From: Hydrocarboniphaga sp.
GTDB lineage: Bacteria > Pseudomonadota > Gammaproteobacteria > Nevskiales > Nevskiaceae
Assembly (NCBI RefSeq): GCF_028291725.1
Contig: NZ_JAQGNT010000109.1
Span: 1 to 45,375 of the forward strand
Direction of reading: 5' to 3'
Length of the DNA stretch: 45,375 bases
The notes under the pieces are model-generated. The model was not told the DNA's origin, ran no database searches, and saw only the letters and a program-made list of their open reading frames with translations. Each line of letters starts with the position of its first letter. The first letter of the stretch is position 1. Shown in pieces: positions 16,728 through 26,212 of this stretch. Made by a program: the position numbers and the translations under genes.

Positions 16728-17231
16728 ATGTCCGCTCCCCCTGCCAACGAGGCTTCGCCCGCTGTCCGCTCCCCGGTTCCGCCGGAATACCGAGGGCATC
16801 TCGGGTTTCTGGTCGCCAAGGCCAGGCAGCTGCTGTCCGAGCAGATGGACGCGCGGCTCAGCGCCAGCGGCTACAGCGTCCGGCATTTCGCCGTGCTGGG
16901 CGGGCTCGGGCGCCAAAGCGGTCTGCGCCAGACCGATCTCTGCGACACCCTGGGCATTGATCGCACAACGATCATGAAGCTGGTCGACGATCTCGAGCGC
17001 GGCGGGCTGCTGCAGCGCAACCGCCATCCCGACGACCGCCGCGCCTATGTTCTTGAGTTGACCGATGCCGGCCAGGCCGCTCATGCCCGGATGCTGGTGC
17101 CGATCCTGGCCGAGGAAGAGCAGTTTCTGGCGCCCCTGTCGCCCGGTGAACGCGCGCTGCTGCAGGAAATGCTGCTGCGCCTGGTCGAGCGTGCGCTCGA
17201 TCGTAAACAGACTAATAGTCAATCGACATGA
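16728..17231 (+). CDS. MarR-family repressor of the efflux operon
   Basis: A 167-residue MarR protein. The winged helix-turn-helix spans LRQTDLCDTLGIDRTTIMKLVDDLERGGL (about 66-94) and the wing carries the signature HPDDRRAYVLELT (about 100-112), flanked by dimerisation helices. It is the first gene of the operon, and its stop overlaps the start of the outer-membrane factor (ATGA). By analogy with EmrR, a small toxic ligand would release it from the palindrome at the -10 box and induce export. The ligand is not predictable. Confidence 0.92.
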   Translation: MSAPPANEASPAVRSPVPPEYRGHLGFLVAKARQLLSEQMDARLSASGYSVRHFAVLGGLGRQSGLRQTDLCDTLGIDRTTIMKLVDDLERGGLLQRNRHPDDRRAYVLELTDAGQAAHARMLVPILAEEEQFLAPLSPGERALLQEMLLRLVERALDRKQTNSQST

Positions 17232-18583
17232 ATAGTTCGATCCGATTGCCGGCGTCCTTGGCCGCCGTGATAGTGGTCGCGTGCAGCGCCGCCTGGGCCG
17301 GGACCGAGCCGCTGTCGGCCGCGCCGCTGAGCCTGCAGTCCCTGATCCAGCGCGCGCTGGTGCAGGCGCCGCGCCAGCAACTGGCGGACGACAACGTCGA
17401 GCTTGCCCGCATTCAGCGCGATTCGATGCGTGCCGCGTTGCTGCCGCAGATCGGGGCCGAGGTCTCCCAGACTCGCCAGACCATCAATATGGCGGCCTCG
17501 GGTTTCAACTTTCCCGGCTTGCCGACCCTGGTCGGCCCCTACAACGTCTTCGATGCGCGGCTGAAGCTGTCGCAGAAAGTGCTGGACCTGGCGCGTAGCA
17601 GCGAGATTGCCGGCGCCGGCTATGCGATCGATGCCGCGCAGGCCCAGGCCGACGTCAACGGCGAGCAGATCGCCAGCAATGTCGCGCTGTCCTATATCCA
17701 GGTGCTGGCCGGCGAGCAGGTGCTGGCCAGCGCGCAGTCCGACATGGCGCTGGCCGACGATCTGCTGACGCTGGCGCGCGATCAGAAGACCGCCGGTATC
17801 GCCTCGGGCGTCGACGTTGCCCGCGCCGAGACCGCACTGGCCCAGGATCGCTACGCGGTGTCGGAGGCGCAGACGCGGATCGCGCAGGCGCGCCTGCAGT
17901 TGCAACGTCTTGCGGTGCTGCCGATGGAAGGCGCGCCCTTGCTCGCTGGCCGCCTCGACGGCGAGCCCGGTGCGACACCTGGCCTGGTCCCCGAACTCGG
18001 CGTGACCGTGGAACAGGCGCTCAACACGGCCCGTGCATCGCGCAGCGAGCTGCGCGCCAGCGAGGCGGCGATGCGCCAGGCCGACGCGCAACTGAAAGCC
18101 GCGCATCGCCGCCGTCTGCCGACGCTGTCGCTGGTCGCGGACTACGGCCTGTCGGCGAACACGCCGGGCGAGAATCAGGAGGATACCTATCGCTACGGCG
18201 CGGTGATCGATCTGCCGATCTACAGCGGCGGATCGCTGCGCGCCGAAGACGCGGCCGCGGCTAACCGGATCGAGCAGCAGCGCCTGCAGATGGAAGACCT
18301 GCAGCAGCAGATCGAGCAGGACGTGCGCCTGGCGCTGGTGACGCTGGCGAACAGCGTCGAACAGCTGCGCGCCGCGGTGTCGGCGCGCGATCTGGCGCAG
18401 CGCGAACTCGATCTGGCGCGCGACCGCTTTACCAACGGCGTCGCCAACAACGTCGACGTGGTCAGTGCGCAGGCGAGCTTGGCGCGATCGCGCACGCAGT
18501 ACGTGGCGGCGGCTGCGGCCGAGCAGCAGGCGCGGGTGAATCTGGCGGCGGCGCAGGGCAGGGCGCGGCAGTTCGATTTGTAG
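17228..18583 (+). CDS. TolC/NodT-family outer-membrane efflux factor
   Basis: A 451-residue outer-membrane channel of the type that joins with periplasmic adaptors to form a conduit. It has a signal peptide (LPASLAAVIVVACSAAWAG), then two repeated OEP domains with long Ala/Gln/Arg-rich coiled-coil helices. Typical elements are SLQSLIQRALVQAPRQQLADDN and the second-half LARDRFTNGVANNVDVVSAQ. No lipobox Cys follows the cleavage site, though a Cys lies inside the signal. It is coupled to the MarR gene. A repeat of 103 bases sits between it and the adaptor gene. Confidence 0.92.
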   Translation: MNSSIRLPASLAAVIVVACSAAWAGTEPLSAAPLSLQSLIQRALVQAPRQQLADDNVELARIQRDSMRAALLPQIGAEVSQTRQTINMAASGFNFPGLPTLVGPYNVFDARLKLSQKVLDLARSSEIAGAGYAIDAAQAQADVNGEQIASNVALSYIQVLAGEQVLASAQSDMALADDLLTLARDQKTAGIASGVDVARAETALAQDRYAVSEAQTRIAQARLQLQRLAVLPMEGAPLLAGRLDGEPGATPGLVPELGVTVEQALNTARASRSELRASEAAMRQADAQLKAAHRRRLPTLSLVADYGLSANTPGENQEDTYRYGAVIDLPIYSGGSLRAEDAAAANRIEQQRLQMEDLQQQIEQDVRLALVTLANSVEQLRAAVSARDLAQRELDLARDRFTNGVANNVDVVSAQASLARSRTQYVAAAAAEQQARVNLAAAQGRARQFDL

Positions 18584-18604
18584 AACGAACTTCAATCAAC
18601 GACT

Positions 18605-18707
18605 CCTTCCCCCGCTTGCGGGGGAAGGTTGGGATGGGGGCGCGACGAGGGAGCAATTCCGCGACGTCTCGCCCCCATCCTAGCCCTCCCCCGCAAGCGG
18701 GGGAGGG
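18605..18707. repeat. hairpin-rich repeat, family D, intergenic copy
   Basis: CCTTCCCCCGCTTGCGGGGG at the left and CTCCCCCGCAAGCGGGGGAG at the right form strong hairpins. Between them GGATGGGGGCG pairs with CGCCCCCATCC, giving one long foldback. It is the intergenic counterpart of the copy in metG. Lying inside the efflux operon, it could reduce read-through or stabilise the upstream mRNA segment. Confidence 0.88.
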
Positions 18708-18724
18708 AACACGGACACGATGGA

Positions 18725-19825
18725 ATGAGTGAAACGATGAACGAAGAACCGGCGGCGAATTCGAAGCGCTCAAGACTCTGGCTGGTAGCCGGCCTCGCGG
18801 TGCTCGTGCTGATCGCGGCTCTGATGTGGTGGCGCTCGCGCAACATCGAATCCACCGACGACGCCTACATCCAGGCCGACATCACGATGATCGCATCGCG
18901 GGTGCCCGGCACCGTGATCGCGGTGCATGTGGCCGACAACCAGTCGGTCAAGGCCGGCGCCGCGCTGTTCGAGATCGACCCGGCGGACTATGAAACGCAT
19001 GTGCGCCAGGCCGAGGCGAATCTGGCCGTGGCCCGGGCACAGGCGCAGTCGGCCGAAGCCGATCTGACGATCACGCGCACCAGCGCACCGGCCGGTGTCG
19101 CCCAAGCGCGGGCTGGGCTGCGCGCCGCGCAGGCGCAGGCCGAGCGAGCCAAGGCCGACGTCGCGCGCTACGAATCCCTGTACAAGAAAGACGAAATCTC
19201 GAAGCAAACGCTGGATCAGGCAACGTCCACCGCCCGCGCGCTGCAGGCGCAGGCCGAGCAGGCCGTCGCCTTGCTCGATGGCGCGCAGACCACGCCGCAG
19301 CAGACCGCCGCCAAGCAGGCCATGGTCGCCAGCGCACAGGCCGCTGTCGCACAAGCCCAGGCGGCGCTGGACCAGGCGCGGCTGCAGCTGTCGTACACAC
19401 GGGTAGTAGCGCCGGCAGACGGCCTGGTCACGCACAAGAACCTGCAACTGGGTTCACAGGTGCAGGCTGGCGCTCCGGTACTCGCGCTGGTCGGCAACGC
19501 GCCCTGGATCGTCGCCAACTTCAAGGAAACGCAGTTGCAGCACATGCGCGCCGGACAAGACGTAAAGGTGAAGATCGATGCGTATCCGGCGCATGATTTC
19601 CATGCGCGCGTCGACAGCGTGCAGGCCGGCACCGGCTCGGCCTTCAGCCTGTTGCCGCCGGAGAACGCGAGCGGAAATTTCGTTAAAGTGGTGCAGCGCG
19701 TGCCGGTGAAACTGGTGTTCGATCCGCTGCCGGACGCAGCGCTGCACCTGGTGCCCGGCATGTCGGCGGTCACGCGTGTCGACGTGTCGACTTCGCGCGG
19801 CGCGCCAGCGGTGGCCGCGCGGTGA
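18725..19825 (+). CDS. emrA: EmrA-like membrane fusion protein
   Basis: A 366-residue periplasmic adaptor of an MFS tripartite pump. It has a short cytoplasmic N-terminus, one membrane helix (LWLVAGLAVLVLIAALMWW, about 18-36), and the HlyD start NIESTDDAYIQADITMIASR. A lipoyl half-motif, a long alpha-hairpin rich in Ala/Gln (about 95-220), and the second lipoyl part with VVAPADGLVTHKNLQLGSQV follow. The start MSETMNEEP is chosen because the frame upstream lies in the repeat; MNEEP four codons later is also possible. The stop overlaps the next start (GTGA). Confidence 0.92.
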   Translation: MSETMNEEPAANSKRSRLWLVAGLAVLVLIAALMWWRSRNIESTDDAYIQADITMIASRVPGTVIAVHVADNQSVKAGAALFEIDPADYETHVRQAEANLAVARAQAQSAEADLTITRTSAPAGVAQARAGLRAAQAQAERAKADVARYESLYKKDEISKQTLDQATSTARALQAQAEQAVALLDGAQTTPQQTAAKQAMVASAQAAVAQAQAALDQARLQLSYTRVVAPADGLVTHKNLQLGSQVQAGAPVLALVGNAPWIVANFKETQLQHMRAGQDVKVKIDAYPAHDFHARVDSVQAGTGSAFSLLPPENASGNFVKVVQRVPVKLVFDPLPDAALHLVPGMSAVTRVDVSTSRGAPAVAAR

Positions 19826-21390
19826 CATCGACGGCACCCTTGGCCGCAGCTCCCACCGCCACGCCGTACTGGCTGGCTGCGGTGGTCGGCTTCGGCGCGT
19901 TCATGGAGGTGCTCGACACCTCGATCGCGAACGTTTCGCTGTCGCATATCGCGGGCTCGCTGGCGGCCAGCCAGGAGGAAGCGACCTGGGTGCTGACCTC
20001 GTACCTGGTGGCCAACGCGATCATCCTGCCAATGACCGGCTGGCTCTCCAACGTGATCGGCCGGCGCCGCTATTACATCGCCTCGATCATCCTGTTCACG
20101 CTGGCCTCGGTGCTATGCGGCCTGGCGCCGTCGCTGCCGGTGCTGATCGTTGCGCGAGTCTTGCAGGGCCTGGCCGGCGGCGCCTTGCAGCCGGTATCAC
20201 AGGCGATCCTGTCCGACGCGTTTCCGCAGAGCAAACGCGGCACGGCGATGGCGATTTACGCCATGGCCGTGATCTGCGGGCCCGCGATCGGCCCGCCGCT
20301 GGGCGGCTTGATCACCGACACTTTCAGCTGGCACTGGATCTTCCTGCTCAACGCGCCGGTTGGTGTGTTGCTGGCGATCGCGGCATTCCGGCTGGTGCAT
20401 GACTCGCCGGCGCAGCTGGAAGCGCAGCGCCTCCGCCGCACCGAAACCTTCACCGTGGATTACCTGGGCTTTGCGCTGATCGTGATCGGCATGGGCACGC
20501 TGCAGATCATGCTCGACAAGGGGCAGCAGGAAGACTGGCTGGATTCCGGTTTCATCCGCGGCTGCCTGTTCGTCAGCGTGAGTGCGCTGCTCGCGCTGAT
20601 TGTCTGGGAGCTGCGGCATCCGCACCCGATCGTGAATCTGCGTCTGCTGAAGAACCGCAACTTCGCGACTTCCAACCTGCTGATCTTCTTCATGGGTATG
20701 GCGATGTTCGGCATCATCGTGCTGATGCCGCAGTTCACCCAGAGCGTGCTCGGTTATTCGGCGCTGGACGCGGGCATCGTGATGTCGCCCGGTGCGCTGC
20801 TGATGTTTTGCATGATGCCCTTGGCCGCGCGCGTGGCCACGAAGGTGGAGCCCCGCGCCCTCATCAGCGTCGGCTTCGTGGTGTTCGGCGCCGGGCTGCT
20901 GGTGACGGCGCATTTCACCAGCCTGGGTCTCGCCCAGCACCAGTTGGTGCTGATGCGCATGGCGCAGGTGGCCGGCATTGCCTTCCTGATGGTGCCGATC
21001 AACATGCTCGCGTATGTCGGCCTGCCACCGTCCGAGGGTGGCAATGCGTCGGCGCTGCTCAACCTGATGCGCAACCTCGGCTCCGGCGTCGGCATCTCGC
21101 TGGCGGTGTCCTGGCTGTCGCGCGGCGTGCAGATGCACCAGGCCCAACTGGTTGATCGCGTCAGCCTGCTCGACCCGGCCTACCAGCAGACCATTGCCAC
21201 ACTAGGCAGACGATTCGATATCGACACCGCCCACGCGATGATCGCTGGCATGGTGCAAAAACAGGCAATGGTGCTCGCCTACATCGACGACTATCACTAT
21301 TTTGCGCTGCTCGCGTTCCTGATCGCACCGCTGATCTGGTTCGCGAAAAAGCCGCCGGCCGATGCGCCGCCTCCGCCGCTGGTGCATTGA
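19822..21390 (+). CDS. emrB: EmrB/QacA-family (DHA2) MFS exporter
   Basis: A 522-residue proton-driven exporter with 14 predicted membrane helices, the DHA2 layout. Visible signatures are VLDTSIANVSLSHIAGSL in helix 1, motif A as GWLSNVIGRRRYY, and motif C as GPAIGPPLGG, followed by WHWIFLLNAPVG. It starts at GTG within the emrA stop. Together with the adaptor and outer-membrane factor it should expel substrates straight from the cytoplasm or inner membrane to the outside. Substrates of EmrB relatives are hydrophobic drugs, uncouplers or fatty acids. Confidence 0.94.
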   Translation: MTSTAPLAAAPTATPYWLAAVVGFGAFMEVLDTSIANVSLSHIAGSLAASQEEATWVLTSYLVANAIILPMTGWLSNVIGRRRYYIASIILFTLASVLCGLAPSLPVLIVARVLQGLAGGALQPVSQAILSDAFPQSKRGTAMAIYAMAVICGPAIGPPLGGLITDTFSWHWIFLLNAPVGVLLAIAAFRLVHDSPAQLEAQRLRRTETFTVDYLGFALIVIGMGTLQIMLDKGQQEDWLDSGFIRGCLFVSVSALLALIVWELRHPHPIVNLRLLKNRNFATSNLLIFFMGMAMFGIIVLMPQFTQSVLGYSALDAGIVMSPGALLMFCMMPLAARVATKVEPRALISVGFVVFGAGLLVTAHFTSLGLAQHQLVLMRMAQVAGIAFLMVPINMLAYVGLPPSEGGNASALLNLMRNLGSGVGISLAVSWLSRGVQMHQAQLVDRVSLLDPAYQQTIATLGRRFDIDTAHAMIAGMVQKQAMVLAYIDDYHYFALLAFLIAPLIWFAKKPPADAPPPPLVH

Positions 21391-21471
21391 GAGCCGCCAT
21401 CGTCGGTGACTGAGTAGTGAGCAGATCCGCTGGCGTTCATCGACGGCCTCGACGTTATCGACTGCCGCGCC

Positions 21472-22611
21472 TCACTGATTATCCGGTGCACTTATTGTCG
21501 CGGAGCCGGAGGTCCCCACGGTGTAGTACAAGATAGGGAGGGAGCCGATCGCGCGTTGGGGCTGGCCCTGACGGTATGCGTAGATTGACACCAGGCCGGT
21601 AGCACCTGGCGGCACATCGCTCGGGACATTGATTGACTGCTTGACTGTCGCGGTCTGACCAGCAGCGATGGTCTTTGCGATCGGCGTGGGCCCGCCCTTG
21701 CTTCCGAGATCGAACGCCGACTGTGAGACCGGCCCACCGCTTGTGACCTCGATGCTGGCTCGCAGTTCGACATCCAGTACTTCGGTTGTTGTGTTCAGCA
21801 CCTGATACTGGAACTCGCATGCACTGCCTGTCGCAATCGGTGATGGGCATACGCTGAGTGCGCTGATCTCTGCGGGCATCGGCTCCAACTCGGGGCTGAG
21901 CTGTTGGCTTTGGCCTTTCACAAGATCCAGGGGCGGTGAGCGCCAGACGGCGAGTGCATTCCCGGATTTGGGATAGCCGCTGATGGCAAGCTGGTAGCGG
22001 CCTGTCGCCAGATTCGACGTATCGACCAAGAAACTGACGGTGTTGTAGTCGACCTGAATGGGCGCGTTCGGCACGTAGTAATACACGCAGAGTTCATACT
22101 GCGGATCTTGGCAAACGCTGAACGACACGGGTCCGATAGCGGGTTGGTCGCTGCTGTTTTTCTGCGTCACCCTGCCGTAGATGCCGACGGGTGCGGTGAC
22201 TGTCATCGTGTACGTGCCGGTGCTGCCGGATTGTCCCGCCGCCGCCAGCCGAAGCTTGCCGTCCTCGGGAATCTCGACCAGCAGGCGCGCCTCGCCCGAA
22301 CTGGCTGAACTTTGAGTTATTTTGATGCAGGAACTGGTGAATGCACTCAATACCGTATCGGCAATCGTCCCGGCACCCGAAGGGCTGCCTTTCAGGTCGA
22401 TGGTGAGGAAACTGCCCGGTGTCGCCTTCAACTTGAAATAGTCGACATCGCCGCTGTCGATGGTGCCGCTCACCGACTTGGCCGGAACGCTCCCGATCGA
22501 TTGGGCACTCTGGCAGCTGTCATTGGGCTCGACTTCATCGCTCGCCCATGCCAAGGGGCTGCATAGGCAGGCCAGAGTGGCCGCGACGGCCCGCCATTGT
22601 GTTTTCGTCAT
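21472..22611 (-). CDS. secreted PPC-domain-like protein (tandem copy 2)
   Basis: A 379-residue protein with a signal peptide (MTKTQWRAVAATLACLCSPLAWAS). A PPC-like beta domain starts with EVEPNDSCQSAQSIG and SGTIDSGDVDYFKLKATPGS, the usual (E)PN(D/N) plus D-DYF pattern. A carboxypeptidase-like module (about 150-240, YGRVTQKNSSD) and a C-terminal CARDB-like beta domain (CPSPIATGSACEFQYQVLNTTTEVLDVELRA) follow. There is no catalytic domain. It aligns along its length with the gene at 22656. An earlier ATG ten codons upstream is possible. Likely extracellular or surface-associated, of unknown function. Confidence 0.8.
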   Translation of the reverse strand: MTKTQWRAVAATLACLCSPLAWASDEVEPNDSCQSAQSIGSVPAKSVSGTIDSGDVDYFKLKATPGSFLTIDLKGSPSGAGTIADTVLSAFTSSCIKITQSSASSGEARLLVEIPEDGKLRLAAAGQSGSTGTYTMTVTAPVGIYGRVTQKNSSDQPAIGPVSFSVCQDPQYELCVYYYVPNAPIQVDYNTVSFLVDTSNLATGRYQLAISGYPKSGNALAVWRSPPLDLVKGQSQQLSPELEPMPAEISALSVCPSPIATGSACEFQYQVLNTTTEVLDVELRASIEVTSGGPVSQSAFDLGSKGGPTPIAKTIAAGQTATVKQSINVPSDVPPGATGLVSIYAYRQGQPQRAIGSLPILYYTVGTSGSATISAPDNQ

Positions 22612-22655
22612 CAGGATTTTCCCGTTCGAAACTCGGTGCATGTCTGGGCCGCCTG

Positions 22656-23870
22656 CTAGGGTTGGAGTGACGGACGTTGCGGCTGGGGTTGCAGCGACGG
22701 CCGGCCGAGCAGATTGGGCGCCGGCTGCTTCGCCTGGTCGGCGGGCGAAAGCGTCGTCGTAACGGTGCTCTGCGCACTGATGACATAGCCGCCCAGACTG
22801 GCCCCGCCGATCGCGGTTTGCGGCATGCCTTTGCGATAGATGTAGACCGTAATGAATCCAGTCGATCCGGTAGGCAGATCGCCCGCGATCGGTATGGTCT
22901 GGCTGATTTTCAGGGTCTGACCTGGCTGCAAGGTTTTGTTGATCGGAGAAAGCACCCCGTTCTTTCCGACGTCGTAGCGTGAAGTAAAGACCGATGCGTC
23001 AGTGACGCTGCTTACGTTCGCGCGCAGCTCGACTTCCTGAACCTCGGCCGTCGTGTTCCTGATCTTGTAAGAAATCTCGCAGTCACTGCCGACCGGTAGT
23101 CCGGAAGGACATGTGCTGACCGGCGTGATCTCGATCGGCGTGGGCTTGGTCTGGAAGTCCAGTTGAATGGACTCTCCGCCGGCAAGGTCGATCGGATTGG
23201 AGTACTGCGTGGCAACGTTAGATCCGCCAGGAATCCAGACTTGGTACCGTCCCGATTCCAAAGTCGAAGTATCGAACGCATAGCGCCCCGAGGCATCCAG
23301 AAAGCCGCTAAGAGAATAGTTGACACAAAGCAGGTAGTCCGGACTGGCGCAGTGGTACAACCACGGATAGGTGTTGAGCGGTGCAGCGCCGGTTTGCGGA
23401 TCGACGACGCTGCCGAAAATCAGCGAGGTGGGCGTGCTGATGTTCAGAACGTAGCTGCCCAGATAGATCGGATTTCCGAGGCTGCTGTAATACGTATCGC
23501 CGACCTGGATGATCAGCAGTCCATCGGCTGGAACAATGAGCGTCTCCCGCGAGTTGTATTTAACGCCGCCGATCAGAACACAGGCGCTATCGTAGGCCCC
23601 GATCACCGGCACCTGGATGGTTCCCTTTCCTGACTCGGCTCCCTGTGCCTCCAGGGTCAGGTAGGTGCCTGCCGTTGCCTTCAGGCGAAAGTAGTCCGAG
23701 TCGCCTTCGACGATCGTGCCCTTGACCGGCGACGATGGAAACTGCCCGATCGACTGGGGGCTGGTGCAGCTGTTGTTGGGCTCGACCTCGGTCTTCGCAT
23801 TGGCGGTGGAGTGCGCCAGGCACAGACCAGCCGCCACCAGAGCCATTGCGGCCCATTTTGCTTCCCACAT
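22656..23870 (-). CDS. secreted PPC-domain-like protein (tandem copy 1)
   Basis: A 404-residue paralogue of the next gene. It has a signal peptide (AAMALVAAGLCLAHSTANAK), a PPC-like start EVEPNNSCTSPQSIG with VEGDSDYFRLKATAGTYLTL, a middle module, and the C-terminal CPSGLPVGSDCEISYKIRNTTAEVQEVELRA region. A Pro/Gln-rich tail (LLGRPSLQPQPQRPSLQP) is unique to this copy and looks disordered. AGGGGA eight bases upstream supports the start. Only 44 bases separate it from copy 2, so co-transcription is likely. PPC domains usually sit at the end of secreted proteases; free-standing ones are uncommon and their role is unclear. Confidence 0.8.
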   Translation of the reverse strand: MWEAKWAAMALVAAGLCLAHSTANAKTEVEPNNSCTSPQSIGQFPSSPVKGTIVEGDSDYFRLKATAGTYLTLEAQGAESGKGTIQVPVIGAYDSACVLIGGVKYNSRETLIVPADGLLIIQVGDTYYSSLGNPIYLGSYVLNISTPTSLIFGSVVDPQTGAAPLNTYPWLYHCASPDYLLCVNYSLSGFLDASGRYAFDTSTLESGRYQVWIPGGSNVATQYSNPIDLAGGESIQLDFQTKPTPIEITPVSTCPSGLPVGSDCEISYKIRNTTAEVQEVELRANVSSVTDASVFTSRYDVGKNGVLSPINKTLQPGQTLKISQTIPIAGDLPTGSTGFITVYIYRKGMPQTAIGGASLGGYVISAQSTVTTTLSPADQAKQPAPNLLGRPSLQPQPQRPSLQP

Positions 23871-24112
23871 TATTTGTTCCCCTGTCCCTTACCGATTCGC
23901 GTCGTAATGGCGCTGCCCGATCCGGCGAAGCCCCCGCCTTGCGCAACTCGAAATCAGCGTCACGCAGGGCAAGCGACTATAACGCTGACGGTGGCGGGCC
24001 GTCGGGGGGATTCGGGTTTCTTTTTGCGACCTACGTCCCAGAGTTCAGCGCCGGCCCCGTCCCCGGCGCACCGACTTTCGTGGCGCATTGGCTCGGCATC
24101 GCGCTAAGCGAG

Positions 24113-24679
24113 TTATCCGATCTCGAATCGATATCCGAAAGTGGCCAGATCCTCGCCAAACATCGCCTCGGCCAATGCCCGCGTCCGCGCATCGAAATAG
24201 CCGCGCCAGTCGCCATCACGCTGGCCTGCGCCCAGATGAGGTAAGGGCCGCGGCGCCAGACCGATCCGCGCGCAGACGCGATCAAAGTCGGTCTGACGGG
24301 TTTCAAAGCGGATCAGGTCGTCGGTCACCAATGCTCCGGATTCGGGGTCGCGCAGCAACGCCACCTGGGGCCGGGTCAGATGACGATAGGCATGGCCTTT
24401 GCGCGGAGGGTCGAGCAGCACGTCGAGCAGCGGGCGCTCGCGGGTTTCCGGCAGATAGCGCCAGGCCGATATCAGCCGGTCGAAGGGATTGCGTACCGAG
24501 GAGAACACGAAGTAGCGCTTGTCCTCTTCGCTGCGCCGTTTCCAGGCTTCGCCTGTCACGCCGTCGTTGAAGCGATGCCAGGCTTCCTGCTTCGGCGTCA
24601 GGCCGAATGCGCTGATGATCGAAGACCCTGCCGTTTTACGCTGGTGGATGTAGATACAGCGTCGTTCGACATCGATCAT
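24113..24679 (-). CDS. sulfotransferase family protein
   Basis: A compact 188-residue PAPS-dependent sulfotransferase-like protein. The 5'-phosphosulphate loop is IYIHQRKTAGSSIISAF (Lys15-Ser20) and the 3'-phosphate site is FVFSSVRNPFDRLISAWRY (Arg63, Ser71). The rest is short compared with the 250-300 residues of many relatives, but the end YFDARTRALAEAMFGEDLATFGYRF is typical, so it seems complete. It starts 8 bases after the stop of the 446-residue secreted protein and is probably co-transcribed. The acceptor is unknown; a lipid or surface glycan is possible. Confidence 0.85.
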   Translation of the reverse strand: MIDVERRCIYIHQRKTAGSSIISAFGLTPKQEAWHRFNDGVTGEAWKRRSEEDKRYFVFSSVRNPFDRLISAWRYLPETRERPLLDVLLDPPRKGHAYRHLTRPQVALLRDPESGALVTDDLIRFETRQTDFDRVCARIGLAPRPLPHLGAGQRDGDWRGYFDARTRALAEAMFGEDLATFGYRFEIG

Positions 24680-24687
24680 GCCGGCGA

Positions 24688-26028
24688 CTAGAGGCCGATG
24701 CAGCCCGCGCCTAACGTCTTGAAATCGGATTTGCGGCAGTAGCCGATCGTCGGATAGTAGTCGCCCATCGCGGCTTTCACCTGCGAGCGCGGCAGCTGCC
24801 CGACACTGGCCATCGACTGCGTCCAGCTCGGGTTCGCCAGAGTCTGCCGATACAGGATGAAGCCGTAGTAGTAGATGCCGTCGGCATTGGTTTTCGGTTC
24901 GCCGTCGAGGTTGTAGACCACGTCGGTGTCGAGCAGCGCGCCGAACGGCAGCCAGCTCGCGCCCCAGGTCTGCAGCTGCGAACTACTGGGCTTGTTCGAC
25001 GGGTCCGAGAACACGACCGTGACCGTGCCGTCTAGCGGCTGCGTCTGCCCATCGGCCACACAGCGCGCGACGCCGGTGGTCAGCGGCTCGTTCTCGCAGA
25101 CCGACCAGAAGCGCACCTGCCGGTCGGTGGTCGCCAGCCACGGCGCTTCGCCGGCCTGCGTGTTCGGGAAAGTCGGCGCGCGCATCCGCATGACGACCAT
25201 GTTGTAGTCGTAGGGCGCGGTCATGAACTGGCGGCTGATCAGCGCCGACATGTAGTTGTTGTCGGCGCTCGGATAGAACGGCGTGAACGGATTGGTGATC
25301 GACAGCAGCAGGCTCGGCGGATTGGTCACCGGCCGCGTATCGAGCGGGATGGTGCCGGTGAAGTCGTACTTGTCGATGTGGCCGTTGACCGTATCCGACT
25401 TCGGCAGGATCGGCCGCGGCGCGCACGTGCTCAGCGTGACGCCGTTCTGCTTGATCTTCGGTAGTTTCGGGCTGGTGGTGCTGCCGTACAGGCTCTTGAC
25501 GTTATTGGCGTAGTACACGCGGTACACCAGCCCCACTTCGGTCAGGCCGTCCGAATAGATCGTGTTCGGCGCCGGCGTCGACGGCGTCGCGCCGAATACC
25601 AGTTTGACCGTGTAGGTGCCCAGCGCCGTGGTCGAGCCGGAGCGGTACGGGTTGTTGCTGCCCGAGTCCGGATTGATTTCCTGGTCGCCGATCGCGCCGC
25701 GCACGTTGTGCTCGATGTCGTAGACCTGGATGCCCATGTAGCGCGCCGCCGGAAACTGGCCCTTGATCGTCACCGAGCTGCCGAGTGCGCCGGTGATCAG
25801 GCCGGCCCAGTAGGTCGCATTGCCTTCCGGATACGCGATATTGCGCATGCCGGTCGGCTCGGACTGGATATTCTGTTGTCCGTACCAGGCCTGTACGTCG
25901 GTGCAGGAGGCGTCAGGAGTCGCCCACACGCCCCAGCCGGACTGGGCCAGCGCCGGAGCGCAGAACAGCATGGCGGCTATCGAGATCGGCAGCGCGCCGA
26001 CGCGCGCCATGATGGATGACATTTGCAT
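24688..26028 (-). CDS. secreted protein, possibly DUF1214/DUF1254-like
   Basis: A 446-residue exported protein with signal peptide MARVGALPISIAAMLFCAPALAQ (preceded by MQMSSI). The mature chain has FPAARYMGIQVYDIEHNVRG, then GDQEINPDSGSNNPYRSG, and later YTVKLVFG. This resembles the ARY...YD...GS.NPF pattern of DUF1214-type beta-sandwich proteins, but I am not certain of the assignment. About six Cys suggest disulphides, and no catalytic triad stands out. The start is uncertain between three closely spaced ATGs; none has a strong ribosome site. It lies upstream of the sulfotransferase and divergent from mrp. Confidence 0.7.
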   Translation of the reverse strand: MQMSSIMARVGALPISIAAMLFCAPALAQSGWGVWATPDASCTDVQAWYGQQNIQSEPTGMRNIAYPEGNATYWAGLITGALGSSVTIKGQFPAARYMGIQVYDIEHNVRGAIGDQEINPDSGSNNPYRSGSTTALGTYTVKLVFGATPSTPAPNTIYSDGLTEVGLVYRVYYANNVKSLYGSTTSPKLPKIKQNGVTLSTCAPRPILPKSDTVNGHIDKYDFTGTIPLDTRPVTNPPSLLLSITNPFTPFYPSADNNYMSALISRQFMTAPYDYNMVVMRMRAPTFPNTQAGEAPWLATTDRQVRFWSVCENEPLTTGVARCVADGQTQPLDGTVTVVFSDPSNKPSSSQLQTWGASWLPFGALLDTDVVYNLDGEPKTNADGIYYYGFILYRQTLANPSWTQSMASVGQLPRSQVKAAMGDYYPTIGYCRKSDFKTLGAGCIGL

Positions 26029-26212
26029 GCTGTTGTACCCGGAAACGATCAGCTGAGGCGCGGTGCAACGTCTTTGGCGTTGTTTGCGTAGTTTGACATG
26101 CAAGACCGAGCCCATGGTGACATGGCCGGCTCTGCAACGTGAGCCCTGCCGCCGAGGCAGCTGTCGGGCAGGCCGGATAGACTCAGCGCCCATTTTTTTA
26201 TGCGGGAGCGCC

